DNA of 53,050 nt from Arthrobacter sp. GMC3 (lineage in GTDB: Bacteria; Actinomycetota; Actinomycetes; Actinomycetales; Micrococcaceae): the NCBI RefSeq assembly GCF_002929305.1, contig NZ_PJIO01000021.1, forward strand, positions 1-53,050, read 5' to 3'. Position 1 is the stretch's first letter, and every line of letters begins with the position of its first letter. The notes under the pieces are model-generated. The model worked only from the letters and a program-made list of their open reading frames with translations. It was not told where the DNA came from and searched no databases. This document shows, piece by piece, positions 45,501 to 52,159 of this stretch. The position numbers and the translations under genes are program-made.

Positions 45501-45586
45501 CGGGTCATGCCGCCGCCTTCGAGGACGATTACCTGGGGCTCACCCGCCGGGCCAGGGCGGTTTTTGAAAAGCACTTTTACGGCTAA
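42536..45586 (+). CDS. glnE: Glutamine synthetase adenylyltransferase/adenylyl-removing enzyme
   Basis: A 1016-residue two-headed enzyme. The N-terminal adenylyl-removase half has MGKCGARELNYISDVDVMYV (about 221-242), the C-terminal adenylyltransferase half has MGRQGGREIGYGSDADVLFV (about 734-755), and each is followed by its own helical GlnD-PII-UTase-like domain. It adds or removes AMP on the Tyr of GlnA; the likely target is the GlnA encoded at 49966-51390. It starts at ATG 42536, 8 bases after glnA2. Its stop overlaps the convergent sulfatase stop. Confidence 0.96.
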   Translation: MSSLTRTLITHGFSDLEKSERFLGFRELASIDQNELLAALRVANDPDLAVQSLVRLLSAAPEVYGKLTRTDPATGNPESNEALFRLLGASEALVDFLIRHPEHVDVLDMPASPEPVAADPAALRCSLLAAVGADPASGMPLATLTGSEARIALRTRYRRHLCELAIRDLCAASPQDVMPLVGAELADLAAAALEGALAVARAEVAQTFSAQDVAHVKLAIIGMGKCGARELNYISDVDVMYVIETAAAQEGDGRGGDAEAVTVGNALAAALSQTIYAPEREPGLWEVDANLRPEGKDGPLVRTLDSYLSYYHRWANDWEFQALLKARVIAGDHELGERFEQAVSPLIWTSSEREGFVTSVQAMRRRVTANIKSAEAGRQIKLGKGGLRDVEFTVQLLQLVHAKNDESLRVKATTAAIAALTKAGYIGRTDAAHLDESYRYLRVLEHRIQLVQMRRTHLMPTAPEQLRALARAVAGPMALKRPSAQSLWDDWAQVKRRVSTLHERIFYRPILETAAHLSAEDMALATDTARARLAALGYRDTAGAQRHIEALTAGVSRRAALQRQLLPVLLGWLADGVDPDAGLLAFRRVSEALGTSHWYLGMLRDHQAAAERLCHVLSSSRLVTDLLAVSPEATAWFGNDKELIPLSFDAQWAEIQSKMSRHPEPSEAIRLIRLIRQREILRTAIADCSGLLDQHQVSAALSDADRAAVLGALLVAEADVYAGEAALTRVLVVAMGRQGGREIGYGSDADVLFVHRAVEGADDGAAQQQARSIVAKLTAMLTQPVRPAIQAERVLAVDADLRPEGKNGPIVRSLEAYREYYARWSSPWESQALLRARPMAGSDDLAAAFVDMIDPVRYPTVVAEADLREIKRIKARMESERLPRGADPSRHVKLGRGGLSDVEWLVQLWQLQHAHNHEALRTTETLPALHAATELEFIGTEEAQLLESAWCLASKIRNANVIWTGKPSDLLPSSRRDLEAVARWCGYEPGHAAAFEDDYLGLTRRARAVFEKHFYG

Positions 45587-47073
45587 GGCACCAGTGCCCT
45601 GGCCTGAGAGAGCATGGTGACAACTTTCGCCCCGGTGACCAGCTCCCCGTCCCGGACGAAACCCTCTTCGCGGTCTGTCAGATCCGCGATGAGGCGGCCC
45701 TTCCAGAGGGCCAGGAGCCGGGCATGTTCGGGCAGGGGCGCCAGGTTGTGCATTTCCTGCGGGTCCGTGTCGAGATTGAAGAGCTCTTCGGTTCCCCACT
45801 CGGATGCCCACAGGTATTTCACATGACCGTCCGTAACCCATTGCAGTGATTGGCCAAAGTACACGTGCTCGCCGTGTAGCCACTCCCTCCAGGGTTCCTG
45901 CTCTGCGACAGCCCCGTCCCAGCGCACAAACCTGGTCAGAGATTTCCCGTCGCAGGACTCGGGGACGGGCAATCCGGCCAGGTCCAAGAGGGTGGGCATG
46001 ACGTCGCGAAGTTCCACCACCTCATCCACGACGGCACCGTGGATGGCTGCTGGATCGTTGGGCGCAGGCGTGATGATCAGGGGAACCCGGGCCGAGCCCT
46101 CATAACCTACGGCCTTGCGGTAGAAGTCGTGGTCACCGAGCATTTCGCCGTGGTCTGAGGTGAAAGCCAGGAGGGTGTTTTCGGTGAGGTCAAACTCATT
46201 CAGTGCCTCAACCAGGCGCATGAGCTGCAGATCGATGTGCGTCATCAGGCCGAAGTAGCCGGCCCGGGCTCGGTGCGTGACGGCCTCGGATAGGGTGCCG
46301 AAGGCCAGCTGGTGGTTGCCGTTGGTGCGCACGGACTCATAGTGGTGTTCCCAATCGCCCAGGCGGCGCTTGAAGGCAGGCAGATCCAGGTACATCTCCA
46401 TGGCCCACGCCGGTGGATCGTAGGGCGGGTGTGGGCGGTGGAAGGAGAGGTACAAGAAGAACGGCACCGTAGGGTCGCGCCGGTAGAGCCATTCGATTGC
46501 CTGCGTGCCCGCCCACGACGTCGGATGGAGGCGCTCAGCCTTGTCCCACGGACGGGCAACCGTGGAGTTACACCCGGCGCCGTGGTCAAAATACTCCTCG
46601 TCGGCGGCGACCCCGGGTTGGCGGCGCAGCCACGGGACGTAGTCGTCGAAGTATTTGAAATTGAGTTTGTGCTCCTTGCGGGCATAGTGCAAAAACCCGT
46701 CGTGGAGGAGCACGTCGTCGAAACCCACCCGGCTTCGTTCGGGATAAACGTGCATCTTGCCGATGGCCTGTGTCTGATAGCCCGCGCGTCGAAACTCGCC
46801 TTGCAGGGTCACCGGATGGACGGCGTCGAACGGGACACCTTCCTCATAGCCCACCCGCCCGTGACGCTCTTGTGATTGGCCCGTGAACAGCGCAACCCGC
46901 GCCGGAACGCACGTGGGTGTGGCGGAATAGGCGTGCCGGAACCGGGATCCCTTGGACGCCATTTCGTCTAGATGCGGCGTTTGCACATGGGGGTGCCCCT
47001 CCGCGCCCAAGGCGTCCCCACGCCACTCGTCTGCACAAATCAAGATCACATTGGGCCTGCCCATTGCCTCCAC
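45583..47073 (-). CDS. Sulfatase (arylsulfatase superfamily)
   Basis: A 496-residue cytoplasmic-looking sulfatase, with no signal peptide. Metal-binding segments are CADEWRGD (13-20) and TSDHGEMLGDHDF. The motif CVPAR at 55-59, followed by VALFTG, is the CxPxR signature in which Cys55 is converted to formylglycine. That requires a formylglycine-generating enzyme, which is not in the window. It probably hydrolyses a sulfate ester (choline-sulfatase-like or sugar sulfate); the substrate is unknown. It starts at GTG 47073 or at an ATG at 47064. Its last four bases overlap the glnE end. Confidence 0.92.
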   Translation of the reverse strand: MEAMGRPNVILICADEWRGDALGAEGHPHVQTPHLDEMASKGSRFRHAYSATPTCVPARVALFTGQSQERHGRVGYEEGVPFDAVHPVTLQGEFRRAGYQTQAIGKMHVYPERSRVGFDDVLLHDGFLHYARKEHKLNFKYFDDYVPWLRRQPGVAADEEYFDHGAGCNSTVARPWDKAERLHPTSWAGTQAIEWLYRRDPTVPFFLYLSFHRPHPPYDPPAWAMEMYLDLPAFKRRLGDWEHHYESVRTNGNHQLAFGTLSEAVTHRARAGYFGLMTHIDLQLMRLVEALNEFDLTENTLLAFTSDHGEMLGDHDFYRKAVGYEGSARVPLIITPAPNDPAAIHGAVVDEVVELRDVMPTLLDLAGLPVPESCDGKSLTRFVRWDGAVAEQEPWREWLHGEHVYFGQSLQWVTDGHVKYLWASEWGTEELFNLDTDPQEMHNLAPLPEHARLLALWKGRLIADLTDREEGFVRDGELVTGAKVVTMLSQARALVP

Positions 47074-47336
47074 TTTCTCCTGCTCCGGCGCAGCCTCCGG
47101 CCGCGAACGGTCTCAGCCTACCGCCCGGACCCGCGAGCCCGGGCCCCGAACGTGTTAGAACATTGCACAAATACGTGACGGATTTCTTGTTGGGTCAGCC
47201 AGCATCCATGAGGCGCACATCACATTAGGGTTGATTCAGGCCCCGTTGACGACGGCGGGGCAGCGTCACTTGGCTTGACCGTAGAGGAGTGCCCCTGCGG
47301 CATTCCATGTCCATGAGTCAAAGGAGACCGAGGAAC
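47074..47336. other. Divergent intergenic region between sulfatase and small peptide gene
   Basis: About 263 bases with no convincing gene; several overlapping short frames on both strands have no domain content. It must hold promoters for both sides. TTGACG at 47247-47252 and TTGACC at 47275-47280 are possible -35-like hexamers. Confidence 0.4.
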
Positions 47337-47495
47337 ATGTCACAAACGTTAGCCCCCGCCGCAGTTGGTGCCAGGACCGGCCGCCTTGCCCCGCCGCATC
47401 TGGGTGCTGCACGCGTCATTGAGGTGGTTGAACCCCATGGCGGCCTGCTCTGCGACGACGAGTGCCAATACTGCTGGGGCCCCGAAACCGACTGA
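47337..47495 (+). CDS. Small Cys-rich peptide (52 aa), unknown
   Basis: A 52-residue frame starting MSQTLAPAAVG at 47337, with CGAGGAA just upstream as a ribosome-binding site. The C terminus reads GLLCDDECQYCWGPETD, a CX3CX2C cluster close to the end. The spacing equals that of the radical-SAM iron-sulfur motif, but the protein is far too short for such an enzyme. It could bind a metal or iron-sulfur cluster, serve as a modified-peptide precursor, or be a chance frame. It precedes the glutaminase gene by 109 bases on the same strand. Confidence 0.5.
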   Translation: MSQTLAPAAVGARTGRLAPPHLGAARVIEVVEPHGGLLCDDECQYCWGPETD

Positions 47496-47604
47496 TTCTC
47501 AATCGCCGGCGCGACTTATCGCTGGCCGATTTCCTAGGAACCTGGCACGCTCGGGTAGATTGATGCGGGCGGCAAGCTGCCGTCACGGCAGGGGATTGGA
47601 CGTT

Positions 47605-48516
47605 ATGGATATTCAGGGCACCGTGGAAGAAATTGTCGCCTTGGTTTCGCCGTTGTCGGGCGAAGGGAAAGTGGCCTCCTACATTCCAAGCCTGGGCAAG
47701 GTGTCCGCCGATAATTTCGGCATGTGCGTGGCAATGGCCGACGGCGCCGTGTACGGTGCGGGCGACTGGCAGAAACCATTCTCCATCCAAAGTATTTCCA
47801 AGGTATTCTCCCTAGCCCTGGTGATGTCCTATGACTACGACTCAATCTGGACGCGCGTCTCGCGGGAACCATCGGGAACGCCGTTCAACTCCATGGTGCA
47901 GCTCGAAGCAGACAAAGGCATTCCGCGAAACCCATTCATCAACGCTGGCGCGCTTGTGGTGACTGATCGTCTCCTGTCCCTCACGGGGGATGCTGCCGCC
48001 GCCGTAGGGGGACTGCTGCGGAAAGAATCCGGCAACCCTTCCGTTGACATTGATGCTGTTGTTGCGGCCTCGGAAGCCGAACATGGACACCGCAACGCCG
48101 CCATGGCGCATTTCATGGCCAGCTATGGCAACCTGGAAAACCCGGTAGAGCTGGTGCTGGAGAATTATTTCAACCAGTGCGCTCTTGAAATGAGTTGCGA
48201 AGATCTGGCCAAGGCCTCTCGCTTCCTTTCCCGTGACGGCGTCTCCGTCGACGGTGCGCCCTTCCTTTCCCCCAATCAAAGCAAGCGAGTCAACACCGTC
48301 ATGCTCACCTGCGGCACCTACGATGCTGCTGGGGAGTTCGCCTACAGGGTAGGCCTGCCCGGCAAGAGTGGCGTGGGCGGCGGCATCATGGCTATTGTCC
48401 CCGGCCGCTGCGCCGTCACAGTATGGGGCCCTTCCCTCGATACCAACGGCAACTCCCTTGCCGGAACTGCTGCCCTGAGCGAGTTCACCACGAGGACCGG
48501 CTGGTCCATCTTCTGA
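47605..48516 (+). CDS. glsA: Glutaminase (GlsA family)
   Basis: A 303-residue enzyme with a beta-lactamase-like fold that hydrolyses glutamine to glutamate and ammonia. The catalytic motif QSISK places the nucleophile at Ser63 and the general base at Lys66. NPFINAGALV, NQCALEMSCEDLA, MLTCGTYDAAGEFAYRVGLP and KSGVGGGIMAIVPG are family segments. Start at ATG 47605, with AGGGGA upstream; a longer in-frame opening to 47365 has no conserved content. It lies between glnE and glnA, so the opposite reactions of glutamine metabolism are encoded side by side. Confidence 0.94.
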   Translation: MDIQGTVEEIVALVSPLSGEGKVASYIPSLGKVSADNFGMCVAMADGAVYGAGDWQKPFSIQSISKVFSLALVMSYDYDSIWTRVSREPSGTPFNSMVQLEADKGIPRNPFINAGALVVTDRLLSLTGDAAAAVGGLLRKESGNPSVDIDAVVAASEAEHGHRNAAMAHFMASYGNLENPVELVLENYFNQCALEMSCEDLAKASRFLSRDGVSVDGAPFLSPNQSKRVNTVMLTCGTYDAAGEFAYRVGLPGKSGVGGGIMAIVPGRCAVTVWGPSLDTNGNSLAGTAALSEFTTRTGWSIF

Positions 48517-48547
48517 TTCCTTGCGGCGGCCCCGGTAGGCTTAATCC

Positions 48548-49084
48548 ATGACAGATAATTCGCCTGAGTTGCGTTTAGTTCCGATCAAGACTGCCGCGAT
48601 CGAGCGACGCGAGGAACTGCTTGCCGGCGTGCTAGCCCTGGAGCTGGCCCCGGGGCAAGAGGACTTTGTTGGTTTCCCGGAGAACTTGCTGGAACGTGCC
48701 TTGCCAGATCCCCTGCGTCATCCCTTTGCGATCGAAGTGGCCACAGACGGCGGCGCGGCAGTGGTCGGCATGGGGGTGCTGCACGTCCAAGCGGCCACCG
48801 AGACGGGGTGGAGAGATGACGAAAGCGCCGTGTTGTTGCGTGGATTCCTCGTCGATCATCGCTACCAGGGAATGGGCTTTGGTGGGCGGGCCACAGTCGC
48901 AGCCGTGGCGCTTGCCCGCCAGCTGGCGGACTCACTGAAGCTAGACGCGGAAGGCGTGGTTTTGGGTGTGAACGAGCGCAATGGCGTGGGACGGCGTGCC
49001 TATGAGCGTGCTGGTTTCGCCAAGAGTGGGACATTTCTGGGTGGACGGTCCGGTCCGCAGGACATCATGTACCGGGCGTTCTAG
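48548..49084 (+). CDS. GNAT-family N-acetyltransferase
   Basis: A 178-residue acetyltransferase. Motif A for acetyl-CoA binding is VDHRYQGMGFGGRATVAAV, and the C-terminal part has NERNGVGRRAYERAGFAKSG, typical of the fold. The N terminus resembles spermidine-acetyltransferase-like members that start with LVPI, but the substrate is unknown. It follows glutaminase by 31 bases and may share its transcript. Confidence 0.9.
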   Translation: MTDNSPELRLVPIKTAAIERREELLAGVLALELAPGQEDFVGFPENLLERALPDPLRHPFAIEVATDGGAAVVGMGVLHVQAATETGWRDDESAVLLRGFLVDHRYQGMGFGGRATVAAVALARQLADSLKLDAEGVVLGVNERNGVGRRAYERAGFAKSGTFLGGRSGPQDIMYRAF

Positions 49085-49095
49085 CCCCTATCGCG

Positions 49096-49139
49096 GTCAA
49101 CTTTCATTGACGCAGTTGCCAGGGTCAACTATTGTTGAC
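49096..49139 (+). promoter_or_regulatory. Promoter with two operator-like palindromes
   Basis: TTGACG (49107-49112) and TATTGT (49130-49135) are 17 bases apart, a good promoter spacing. A 16-bp inverted repeat GTCAA...TTGAC at 49096-49111 covers the -35 and another, GTCAACTATTGTTGAC at 49124-49139, covers the -10. The centres are 28 bp apart. A repressor bound here would block the promoter; the following HTH gene is the obvious candidate. Confidence 0.75.
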
Positions 49140-49155
49140 GCCAGGAGGTGTTGAG

Positions 49156-49356
49156 ATGAAAACACTTATTGGCTCAATGGACGGCAAAGGCCCTGCCGAA
49201 GCGCTCTACGCGGTGGCTGAGCTACGCAAGGAACTGGCTAGGACCGAATCCGAGATGGTGGCCAGAGCCAGGGCAGCCGGCCTGTCGTGGGAGGCGATCG
49301 CGCTCTGCCTGGGCGTGAGCAAACAGGCCGTCCACAAGAAATACGGGAAACGGTAG
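49156..49356 (+). CDS. Small HTH transcriptional regulator
   Basis: A 66-residue protein starting at ATG 49156, with AGGAGG 8 bases upstream. The N-terminal half is a helical segment (AEALYAVAELRKELART) and the C-terminal half a helix-turn-helix, LSWEAIALCLGVSKQAVHKKY, ending in basic residues. Proteins of this pattern are common in actinobacteria. The paired palindromes over its promoter suggest that it represses its own operon, including the DUF1772 gene 9 bases downstream. The signal sensed is not known. Confidence 0.88.
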   Translation: MKTLIGSMDGKGPAEALYAVAELRKELARTESEMVARARAAGLSWEAIALCLGVSKQAVHKKYGKR

Positions 49357-49365
49357 CAGGCGGTC

Positions 49366-49827
49366 ATGAGTTCAGGATTCTCGTGGCTGCAATTTGCCGG
49401 GCTATTCTTCGCAGGTGTTTTGGCGGGGGAGGAGTTCATCGTCCGCTACGGGGTGCACCCGGCATTGGGTGCGCTGGTCGGGGATGCGGCGAGTATTCGA
49501 GCCAGACAGGCGCTGGTGCGGCGGCTACGCATTGTGGTGCCCTCGATCATGGTGCCAACCGTTTTGCTGGGCGCCGCGGTGCTGATTTCCGGCGGCACCG
49601 GGGAAGGGTCCGCGTTCCGCTGGGCAGGAAGCGCGGCACTGATCGCGTTCGTGCTGCTGTCGTTCCTGGGAACCGTGCCCATCAATATCAAGGTCAATGA
49701 CTGGGATGCGGACGCGCCACCGGGCAATTGGAAGCAGCTTGTTCGCCGCTGGGAGCTGATCGATGTCTTCCGATCCTCCGCGGCACTGATCGCGTTCGCC
49801 TGCTACCTCGCCGCCGTCGTGCTTTAA
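49366..49827 (+). CDS. DUF1772 (anthrone-oxygenase-like) membrane protein
   Basis: A 153-residue integral membrane protein with about four hydrophobic segments (8-27, 57-75, 85-106, 135-153). The signature PINIKVNDWD and VRRWELIDVFRSSAA are typical of DUF1772, a family that includes fungal anthrone oxygenases, while bacterial members are mostly uncharacterised. It follows the HTH gene by 9 bases, so the two probably form one operon under autoregulation. Confidence 0.88.
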   Translation: MSSGFSWLQFAGLFFAGVLAGEEFIVRYGVHPALGALVGDAASIRARQALVRRLRIVVPSIMVPTVLLGAAVLISGGTGEGSAFRWAGSAALIAFVLLSFLGTVPINIKVNDWDADAPPGNWKQLVRRWELIDVFRSSAALIAFACYLAAVVL

Positions 49828-49831
49828 ACAA

Positions 49832-49883
49832 ACGACGGCGGCACCTGGGTCAGCATAAAAACTCACCAAGATACCGCCGTCGT
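49832..49883 (+). terminator. Weak hairpin after DUF1772 gene
   Basis: ACGACGGCGG and CCGCCGTCGT are exact inverted repeats 32 bases apart. The loop is long, so this may form only part of a larger fold. It lies just after the DUF1772 stop. Confidence 0.35.
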
Positions 49884-49899
49884 CGTCAGTTCAAGCCGG

Positions 49900-49964
49900 G
49901 CCCACGCGCCCGAGGGACCCAAGAATCAGTCGCGCCAGCGGCTGAATCTTGGGAGGGCGTGGGG
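49900..49964 (-). terminator. Structured terminator of glnA
   Basis: A long imperfect hairpin directly after the glnA stop: inner arms CCCAAGAATCAG (49918-49929) and CTGAATCTTGGG (49942-49953) with one mismatch, outer arms CCCACGCGCCC and GGGCGTGGG. It separates glnA from the convergent DUF1772 gene. Confidence 0.7.
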
Positions 49965-49965
49965 A

Positions 49966-51390
49966 CTAGCAGCCGTAGTAGAGCTCGAACTCATACGGGT
50001 TCGGGCGCAGTGAGAGCGGCTTGATCTCGTATTCGCGCTTGTAGTCGATCCAGGTGTCGATCAGATCCTGGGTGAACACGCCACCGGCCTGCAGGAACTC
50101 GTTGTCGTTCTCCAGGGCAATCAGGGCAGCTTCCAGTGACTCGGGAGCCTTGGGGATGTCCTTGGCTTCCTCCGGAGGCAGCTCGTACAGGTCCTTGTCG
50201 ATGGGAGCCGGGGGTTCGATCCGGTTCTTGATGCCGTCAAGGCCAGCCATCAGCTGGGCCGAGAAAGCCAGGTACGGGTTGGAGGAGGGGTCCGGTGCGC
50301 GGAACTCAAGGCGCTTGGCCTTCGGGTTGGAACCGGTGATCGGGATGCGGATACCGGCGGAGCGGTTACCCTGCGAGTACACCATGTTCACCGGTGCCTC
50401 GAAGCCCTTGACCAGGCGGCGGTAGGAGTTCACCGTCGGGTTGGTGAAGGCCAGCACGGCGTCGGCGTGCTTGAGCAGGCCGCCAATGTACCAGCGGGCC
50501 ATGTCGGACAGGCCGGCGTAACCCTTCTCGTCGTAGAACAAGGGGTCGCCATTGCTCCACAGCGACTGGTGGCAGTGCATGCCCGAGCCGTTGTCGCCGA
50601 AAACCGGCTTGGGCATGAACGTTACAGACTTGCCCCAGGCCCAGGCGGTGTTCTTGATGACGTACTTGAACTTCTGCAGGTCATCGGCTGAGTGAACCAG
50701 CGTGTTGAACTTGTAGTTGATCTCGGCCTGGCCAGCTGCGCCAACCTCATGGTGGGAGCGCTCAACCTCAAGACCGGCCTTGTCCAGCTCGATGCACATG
50801 GCGTCGCGCAGATCTGCCTGGTGGTCGATCGGGGCAACCGGGAAGTAACCGCCCTTGATGGGGGTCTTGTAGCCGAGGTTTCCGCCCTCTTCCTTGCGGC
50901 CGGTGTTCCAGTAGGCCTCTTCGGAGTCGATCTTGTAGAAAGATCCCTGCGGGGAGGACTCGTACTGGACGTTGTCGAAGACGAAGAATTCGGCTTCGGC
51001 ACCGAAGAATGCGGTGTCGGCAATGCCAGTGGAGGCCAAGTAAGCCTCGGCCTTTTCGGCAACGCCGCGCGGGTCGCGGTGGTACGGGTCACCCGTACGG
51101 GGGTTCACGATCGAGAAGTTCAGCGCAAGCGTCTTCTCCTTGCGGAACGTGTCAACGAATGCGGTGGTGGGATCCGGGATCAGCTGCATATCTGATTCGG
51201 CGATGCCCTGGAAGCCGCGGATGGAGGAACCGTCAAAGAGCTGGCCGTTGACGAAGAAGTCAAGGTCCACGGTCTTGGCGGGCACGTTGAAGTGCTGCTG
51301 GACGCCGGGCAGGTCGGTGAATCGAATATCGACGAACTTTACATCTTCGTCCTTGATGAACTGGAGGACTTCTTCCGCGTTCTTGAACAT
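49966..51390 (-). CDS. glnA: Glutamine synthetase type I-beta, adenylylatable
   Basis: A 474-residue GSI enzyme, the main route of ammonia assimilation. Catalytic segments are LFDGSSIRGF, FGAEAEFFVFD, SHHEVGAAGQAEINYKF, FMPKPVFGDNGSGMHCHQS, NRSAGIRIP and LEFRAPDPSSNPYLAF. The adenylylation site is Tyr402 in KDLYELPPEE, the expected target of the GlnE encoded upstream. Length and motifs match the I-beta subtype. A GlnR-type box lies 85-122 bases before the start. It is divergent from the RDD gene. Confidence 0.98.
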   Translation of the reverse strand: MFKNAEEVLQFIKDEDVKFVDIRFTDLPGVQQHFNVPAKTVDLDFFVNGQLFDGSSIRGFQGIAESDMQLIPDPTTAFVDTFRKEKTLALNFSIVNPRTGDPYHRDPRGVAEKAEAYLASTGIADTAFFGAEAEFFVFDNVQYESSPQGSFYKIDSEEAYWNTGRKEEGGNLGYKTPIKGGYFPVAPIDHQADLRDAMCIELDKAGLEVERSHHEVGAAGQAEINYKFNTLVHSADDLQKFKYVIKNTAWAWGKSVTFMPKPVFGDNGSGMHCHQSLWSNGDPLFYDEKGYAGLSDMARWYIGGLLKHADAVLAFTNPTVNSYRRLVKGFEAPVNMVYSQGNRSAGIRIPITGSNPKAKRLEFRAPDPSSNPYLAFSAQLMAGLDGIKNRIEPPAPIDKDLYELPPEEAKDIPKAPESLEAALIALENDNEFLQAGGVFTQDLIDTWIDYKREYEIKPLSLRPNPYEFELYYGC

Positions 51391-51474
51391 CTACGCTCCT
51401 TGGCGCTCGGGATTCCGGCCGGGGGTTCGTGGCCTTGGGTACATCTGCAACTCAATAAAGACTATGTCGACGCC

Positions 51475-51512
51475 ATTACTCGAGAATGTCAGAAATGTTT
51501 CCGGCACGTTAC
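51475..51512 (-). promoter_or_regulatory. GlnR-like binding site upstream of glnA
   Basis: Read on the minus strand from 51512: GTAAC, 6 bases, GAAAC, 6 bases, GACAT, 6 bases, GTAAT. The first two half-sites match the actinobacterial GlnR consensus gTnAc-n6-GaAAc exactly, and the next two continue the same 11-bp period in degenerate form. GlnR is the OmpR-type nitrogen regulator that controls glnA. No GlnR gene is in the window. Confidence 0.8.
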
Positions 51513-51559
51513 AAGTGCCACTGATTTGCCCCGGTGGGGGAACTTTCATACTCCACCGG

Positions 51560-51572
51560 TAGGCTTGACGCG
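51560..51572 (+). promoter_or_regulatory. Putative -10 box of leaderless RDD gene transcript
   Basis: TAGGCT at 51560-51565 lies 6 bases before the GTG start at 51572, and no ribosome-binding site is present, as expected for a leaderless mRNA. Confidence 0.45.
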
Positions 51573-52009
51573 TGGTAGATCGTAAAGACATAGGGTCCTG
51601 GCTCAGCGGGCCAGACACTTCCAATATATCCAAATATCCCGGCGAGCGGTTGGGGCTACCCGAATCCGGGCGTGGTTCCATGGGCAGGGCAGGGCGGCGC
51701 ATCCTGGCCATCTGCTTTGACTGGGGGCTCAGCTACCTGATCGCCATCGCATTTTTCAACGCGAATCCCACCGCCATTTTGGCTATCTTCGCCGCCGAAC
51801 AAATGGTGCTGGTGGGTACCCTTGGGTACAGCATCGGGCACCGGATCATGGGCCTGCAGGTTCAAAGGCTCGACGGCGGGCCGGCCGGCCTGCTCGCGGG
51901 CGTTGTTCGCGCCGTGCTCCTGTGCCTGCTGATCCCGGCCATCATTGTCGACGCCGACCATCGTGGTTTGCATGACAAGGCCATGAAGACGGTTCTGGTA
52001 CGGCGCTAA
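51572..52009 (+). CDS. RDD-family membrane protein
   Basis: A 145-residue protein whose membrane domain has the RDD signature: GRRILAICFDWGLSYL at the first span (about 41-61), a second span near 66-90 and a third near 105-127, with HDKAMKTVLV at the end. The N-terminal 38 residues are cytoplasmic. Transport roles have been proposed for the family but the function is unproven. It sits between glnA and DUF4191 as in M. tuberculosis (Rv2219A). Confidence 0.92.
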   Translation: MVDRKDIGSWLSGPDTSNISKYPGERLGLPESGRGSMGRAGRRILAICFDWGLSYLIAIAFFNANPTAILAIFAAEQMVLVGTLGYSIGHRIMGLQVQRLDGGPAGLLAGVVRAVLLCLLIPAIIVDADHRGLHDKAMKTVLVRR

Positions 52010-52107
52010 TTCGCCCCCATCGCGGGAACGGCCGGCGCTAGCGCAAAAGGACGGCGCTCTACGGCCAGCCGATTACGCGAACGCCAGCCGAAGTCGTGAA
52101 GTCAAAC

Positions 52108-52145
52108 AATAATGCCCGGCGGGAAGAATCCCGCCGGGCATTATT
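52108..52145. terminator. Bidirectional intrinsic terminator
   Basis: A perfect 17-bp stem (left arm AATAATGCCCGGCGGGA, right arm TCCCGCCGGGCATTATT) with an AGAA loop, A-rich on one side and T-rich on the other. It lies between the convergent RDD and DUF4191 genes. Confidence 0.92.
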
Positions 52146-52159
52146 TGTCTAAGAAGAGG

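Noticed and set aside
47454..47495. Remnant of a radical-SAM enzyme
   Set aside because: The CX3CX2C spacing matches, but it sits at the C terminus of a 52-aa frame, whereas in real enzymes it lies near the start of the core barrel; no barrel sequence follows.
47365..47604. An 80-residue N-terminal extension of glutaminase
   Set aside because: The ATG at 47605 has a good ribosome-binding site and gives the usual family length; the upstream residues have no conserved content and overlap the small peptide gene.
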